A stretch of DNA of 64,000 nt, from contig OX419755.1 in NCBI GenBank assembly GCA_948567375.1, positions 52,085,001 to 52,149,000 on the forward strand. The letters run 5' to 3'. Under the pieces are notes generated by a model. It worked only from the letters and a program-made list of their open reading frames with translations. It did no database searches and was not told the origin of the DNA. Within the stretch, counting starts at the first letter, position 1, and every line of letters starts with the position of its first letter. The stretch comes from Lunularia cruciata (lineage: Eukaryota > Streptophyta > Marchantiopsida > Lunulariales > Lunulariaceae). The position numbers and the translations under genes are program-made. Positions 59,629-64,000 of the stretch are shown in pieces.

Positions 59629-62537
59629 TTTATCCTCAGGCTAGTAGTAGTATTCTGTCTCAAGCGCGAGCGCAAGAGTCCTGGGTGAGTTTTATGAATA
59701 AATTCTCCAGTGGATCAAAGCTGCCACTGCTGTGCATGTCTTTCAACATCGTGCCTGTTATCACTCCCCAATCTGGAATGACTTATCAGAATCAAAACCA
59801 CCTCTTTGATGACAAGAACTAAAGATCATACAATCCATGTTGCACCAAAGATCATCCTTATACTTCAAGTTCTTCCCACTGCTCTCGTGCTCTCCAAAGA
59901 CAAATCTGCAAGCATCCTATAGCGATTCCCTTACCGCATATGGATCTGTTAACCTCGCCATTGTCAGTGAATTTAAGATTCACACTTATGAGAAGATAGC
60001 CAGTATTTAGCAGATTCACAAAGCAGAAGGACTGATAGACGACCTACCGCAGCTCATATCGAGCAAGGTACAGTCCTACACAACGAGTTATCACCACAGC
60101 CAAACGGACTAAAGCTCTACCCGAACAAAATCCCGGCTACGGTGCTCTACACTCCGCTGTGAGTTTATTATAGTGCGGTCCACCAGAACGCGAGGGATCG
60201 TGTAAACGTGGAAATCTGGCTCTTGGGAACTGGTTAACTTCACCCATAATGATATGTTCATTCTCAATTCATTCTGTCTTCCTTTAGCTTCTTTCTCTGC
60301 TATTAGAATCAGCAATCTGCACATAGTGTGAAGTAATTTCGTAAGAAGAACAACAGCAGTACGGAGATCTTCACACATGGAATAATGTATCTCTCTCTGT
60401 TCAATAGAAAATAATCCAGAAGTTAAAGCAGCAATCTGGTCGATGTAGTTAGTGTACAACCAGGAAGTGACTGTCTACTCAGGAAGGGGCGACGAGAACC
60501 CCCGAGGTATAGAGCCCACGATTTCATGGGCTGAATAAGAGCCGCTTCCTGTTTAGAGATCGCTGAGTCCCCTCCGAGATAGATCGAATCCCGCAAGTTG
60601 CTCCACCGCCTAATCTATGGGGTGTCTGAATTTAGACACCAGAAGAGATAAACGTGTGTATTAGGTGTCTTTTCGATTATTACCAGCACCGATTATCGGT
60701 CACGTAATTCTGAAACATGAATACATTTTGACAGAGAGGTATCAAAGCAGAGAGCTGATCAATGAGAAAATGACAGTGGAGACGGCAGAAGATCCGAATT
60801 TTCGCTCTTTAGTTGAAACAATTTAGAGTTCCGAAGTCAATGCCATCTCTTTAAAATGGCAGTCGCCATCTTACCACATGTGAAGTCAATAGCGAACGGA
60901 AAAGCTTACCCTCGAATATGACAAACGTGAAATCCATTCTTCCAAATCTAGAATCATATTCTACTGTGATTGAGCTAGTCATTTTTGACAATGGGAGGGC
61001 AAGCAAGTCGGGAGACCCACTCACTCCACAACAGCAGCAGCACAAGAAGGAGATTCCTTGCTTGAAGTCAGACACTTGAATTCCATGGAATCTGAAGGAA
61101 GCTCTATCACTCCAGCAGAGCCAGGAAGTGGAGGGGATGACTCTTACTGTGGTAGGGCATGCTCTTCCTGACAGTAATGATTATGGCCCCAGCGATGGAA
61201 TGGAAGGGTACTGACTTGACTTGAAAAGCCAAATCAGGGAGAACACCCTCTTCTCAAGTGGGGTCCATAACTATATTATTGGTCTAGGCCCACTTCAGAT
61301 CAGATATTTTAGGTTAGGGTGTTACACACATACTTCATGATCATACTGTTTATATCGCTGGCCATAACTTAACTTATCGAATATACTCGACATGAAGAAT
61401 GCTTCTAAGAGCTATTCTAATCGTATGCTAAATATGAGTAGTAAACTATAGGGTGATTTTGTGCCTCGTGCCTTTTGGAGCAGACTATACAGGGGACAAT
61501 GATACTGTAACAAACAAAGAACTCTGTAGTTGATTCGGATTGGAAATTTGGTTATAAGATAATTATTCAATCATGTGTTTGACATACTCCGACTCTGAAA
61601 AGTGGTTGTAGTTAGGAATCTTTGCACAGGTCAATGAGGTCATGATCACTTAGTTATTTATAATGTAGATTAGACTTCATCTATCAGTTGTTCACCCAAA
61701 TTGCATTTGCTTGGTGGGTTGTAATGGAGGGATAAAAACAGTGGGGAGGTGTTGCTGTTGCTGTCTAATCGAGTTCAATTGATCTGTAAGCAAACACAAA
61801 GGGTTCCTTTCGGACTCCTAATACTACGGTAGCAGAATGTGGAGTTTCAGGTTTACAAATTCAACTAAACCGGACAAGGAGATTACATTAAGCATCCTCC
61901 ACACAAAATCTTATCAGTGTTTCCTGGCCCTCGAAGCTATAAAAAGATCTCAATATAATGATGTAAAGTTCTGAAGATTTGTTTAAGGTTCTTAGTCATT
62001 GGGATTATGTAGTATGATGAGTATTTGTTGATATTGTCATCTGATCTCCAGATTAATAATCAATGTCTAATAGAAAATGATAAATTTCAGTATGATATGA
62101 ACCCTGTTCGCTTACATCTGTTGGATCTCTCATGATTCTTCATTATATGTAGGTTTTGGACTTTAAAGCGTTTGAATATCTTACTTTTTTTAAGTTGGTG
62201 TTTGGACTTTATGAATTTTGACGCTAAAACGGATAAGATAGATTACATGGAGCAATAAATATTTCTATGTAGAATTATCATATTTAAATGATCCTTCTTA
62301 AGATTCCTTGAGTCCAGAGGTCTTTTGGAGTCCAAATCCGTAGTTCACTAGCTCCCAACATCTTCGAGTTTTGCCTTATTCCGGTTCTCTAACAAACGGA
62401 TCTTTCCTCTTCTTATACTCTACATGATTTTTCTTTTTAGAAAGTTTGGTTTTCTTGACAAATTCTAAACTAAATCATAAGTATGTGGCTCCAAATTGAT
62501 TGGAAATAAATACATTAAGAATAAAATAAATACATTA
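59629..62537. other. Phospholipase 3' region, then spacer without genes
   Basis: First few hundred bases are probably 3' untranslated sequence. Composition turns AT-rich after about 61300. A primer-site-like GGTATCAAAGCAGAG lies at 60738-60752 (+) but no LTR border could be found before it and no retroelement protein after it. No gene recognised. Confidence 0.5.
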
Positions 62538-62571
62538 CCCCCCCCCCCCCCCCCCCCCCCCTTTTTAATTT
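62538..62571. repeat. Homopolymer of 34 C
   Basis: An uninterrupted C run flanked by TACATTA and TTTTTAATT in otherwise AT-rich DNA. Length may be inexact, since such runs are prone to sequencing error. Confidence 0.95.
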
Positions 62572-63240
62572 CTCTTATATGTCAAAAATTTATAAAGATG
62601 AAAAATCAGTTGATCATGACACATATTTTAGACTTATCAAAATTAAAAAAACACAACATATTTTCTATGTATGTATAAATAAAACCTAAAGAGTACAGAT
62701 AATTTATTAAATCTTAATTTGAAAGTAGTGAGCTACACTATGCACAAAGTACCAAGTACCAGGCAGATGCACCATGAATTAGTAAAGTATTGCCAAGTGA
62801 TAAGTTGAAATGTGTCAAATTAAATACTAAGGATTAAATATTTGTTTCATATTATCTATGGATTTGACATTTAATATTGACTCAAGGCAATCCTATGTTA
62901 TGGTTTTTATAAAACATGTGATACTATAAGAAAATTTATTATGTTTATTTTGGTAACTTACAATCTATAGTATATTTAAAAGTTTGAAGTATAGAACGTG
63001 TGATACTATAAAATTTATTATATTTAAATTAAATTTTTTTTTGTGTTATTATGTTTATGTTTTTAAAATTTTGATGTGGTGTTAGGAAGCTCTTCAAAAC
63101 TTAGTATCCAATGGCATCAAAATTAAGGAGGTAGATCCCCGATGATCTATCTCCAAATTATACATTATAAATTATTAACAAATAAACATTTTTCCATTCT
63201 AGAAATTTGAAATATAAATTTTTGAATGGTAAATTATTTG
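62572..63240. other. AT-rich spacer, no gene recognised
   Basis: Strongly AT-rich with low-complexity frames. The words GTGATACTATAA (62920, 63000) and TGTGG-TTAG-AAGCT (63076, 63242) recur, so part may belong to the LTR element to the right. Confidence 0.5.
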
Positions 63241-63503
63241 TTGTGGCATTAGAAAGCTTGTTGGATATTGCATCCAATGCACAATTGTTTGAGGTTGTTT
63301 CAAGATGCTCTTGAATTTGGTTTCAAATGAAATCAAAATCATATAAAATAGAATACAATTGCAACAATATGGAGATTAGCGACAAAGTTAGTAGGGCTTA
63401 CGAAGTAGCAAATAAGACAAATTAGCCTAGAATATTCTAAAAGTATCTAGAAACCTTCTTGGGAAGCTTCCTGGCTAGTTTAGCTTGCAACTTAAGTAAG
63501 TAG

Positions 63504-63594
63504 CTTCTAGAAGGGAGCTTCTAGAAGGTTCCAACTAGCTTAGCTTGCATGCCAAGTAAGCAACTTCTAGAAGGAAGCTTCTTGAGAAGCTTCC
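63504..63594 (+). promoter_or_regulatory. Cluster of heat-shock-element-like sites in LTR
   Basis: Contains CTTCTAGAAG at 63504-63513, the perfect three-pulse element cTTCtaGAAggTTCc at 63518-63532, cTTCtaGAAgg at 63564-63574 and the near-palindrome from 63573 to 63594 with AGCTTCTTGAGAAGCTT. They lie 93-183 bases upstream of the TATA box. HSF binding is inferred from the nTTCnnGAAn consensus. Confidence 0.6.
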
Positions 63595-63686
63595 TCAAGA
63601 AGCTTCCTAATTAACTTGGCTTGCACTCCAAGAAAGTGGCTCAAGGAAACTTCTTGAGAAACTTCTCAAAAGCCTTGTATGATCCT

Positions 63687-63694
63687 TATAAATA
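63687..63694 (+). promoter_or_regulatory. TATA box of LTR promoter
   Basis: TATAAATA, 104 bases before the LTR end, the usual place for an LTR core promoter. Confidence 0.65.
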
Positions 63695-63798
63695 CAAGAG
63701 CCGAAGCTCATGCTAGGCATTTGGAGTTTTCCTACATTCAAATGTCCCAATATGAGTTTCCATTCTCCTATTTCTCTCCTTGGTCTTGGTCTTTTACA

Positions 63799-64000
63799 TT
63801 GGTATCAGAGCAGGAATGGATGGATGGAATTTATGGACCACCAAATCCACTTCCGCCAAACCATTGGGATTTTCATGTCAAGATATTACCCAAACATCAT
63901 TTCACCCAATTCATCACCTCACGTTTTGGGCAGAATTTTTTGCATATGATCACCTTGTCTGAGGAACCCTTCAGACTTCCGGTTGTAACTTATGGAGAAC
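63799..64000 (+). mobile_element. Start of LTR retrotransposon internal region
   Basis: Perfect primer site TGGTATCAGAGCAG at 63800-63813, then leader or gag start. A frame with MDGWNLWTT begins soon after but too little is inside the window to name the superfamily. The element continues beyond the right edge. Confidence 0.75.

Larger units (their letters stand above)
63241..63798 (+). repeat. 5' LTR of an LTR retrotransposon (left border uncertain)
   Basis: Right border set by TTTTACA at 63792-63798 followed after one base by a perfect initiator-Met primer site. The U3-like part has a cluster of heat-shock-element-like words and palindromes; a TATA box follows at 63687. The left border cannot be fixed because the 3' LTR lies outside the window; 63241 is only a guess from a TGTGG start. 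Confidence 0.65.

Noticed and set aside
60109-60459. Minus-strand frame of 116 codons after the phospholipase gene
   Set aside because: Starts at TTG, not ATG, and resembles nothing known; probably the 3' flank read backwards.
60738-60752. Primer-site-like GGTATCAAAGCAGAG as the start of another retrotransposon
   Set aside because: No LTR end directly before it and no gag or pol after it; a 15-base match alone is weak.

Overview
The window is nuclear DNA from a land plant. Genes have many short introns with GT-AG borders, all four recognised proteins align from end to end with plant families, and the DNA between them is AT-rich and full of decayed Ty3/gypsy, Ty1/copia and PIF/Harbinger remnants, with LTRs using initiator-Met tRNA primer sites. 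I suspect a bryophyte or other non-flowering plant, but no single base or gene proves that.

Layout. 1-3621 is the 5' part of a dead Ty3/gypsy element on the minus strand (LTR, primer site, gag, protease, start of reverse transcriptase). 7018-14895 (+) is a SAC3B-type mRNA-export scaffold gene (11 exons, 1831 aa) whose first exon carries a 14-copy FG-repeat minisatellite. 17041-18627 (-) is DCC1, the cohesion/alternative clamp-loader subunit (3 exons, 362 aa). 19-30 kb is a transposon graveyard: a degenerate copia element broken by Ty3-type solo LTRs, plus tandem repeats and a long palindrome. 31268-42051 (+) is ALG11, the ER alpha-1,2-mannosyltransferase (7 exons, 466 aa), with one 7.9-kb intron filled by tandem copies of an unrecognised repeat. 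43.4-48.3 kb holds a second gag remnant, a solo LTR and a Harbinger transposase relic. 50603-59628 (+) is a large LRR-ARM-patatin phospholipase A (18 exons, 1365 aa). From 59.6 kb on there are no genes; the right edge is the promoter-bearing LTR and primer site of another LTR retrotransposon.

The four genes do not form a pathway: they are unrelated housekeeping functions (mRNA export, chromosome cohesion, N-glycan precursor assembly, lipid hydrolysis). Each model given here was built by hand from splice sites and reading phase, and every phase closes, so all four look intact.

The least explained material is the intronic repeat family. It appears in introns of SAC3B, ALG11 and the phospholipase gene, always in the sense direction of the host gene. 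It carries a conserved overlapping-hairpin motif, and in two copies an acceptor and a donor splice site only 11 bases apart. Several copies have been altered by small snap-back inverted duplications. The right-edge LTR, with a cluster of heat-shock-element-like sites upstream of its TATA box, is the other observation most worth following.
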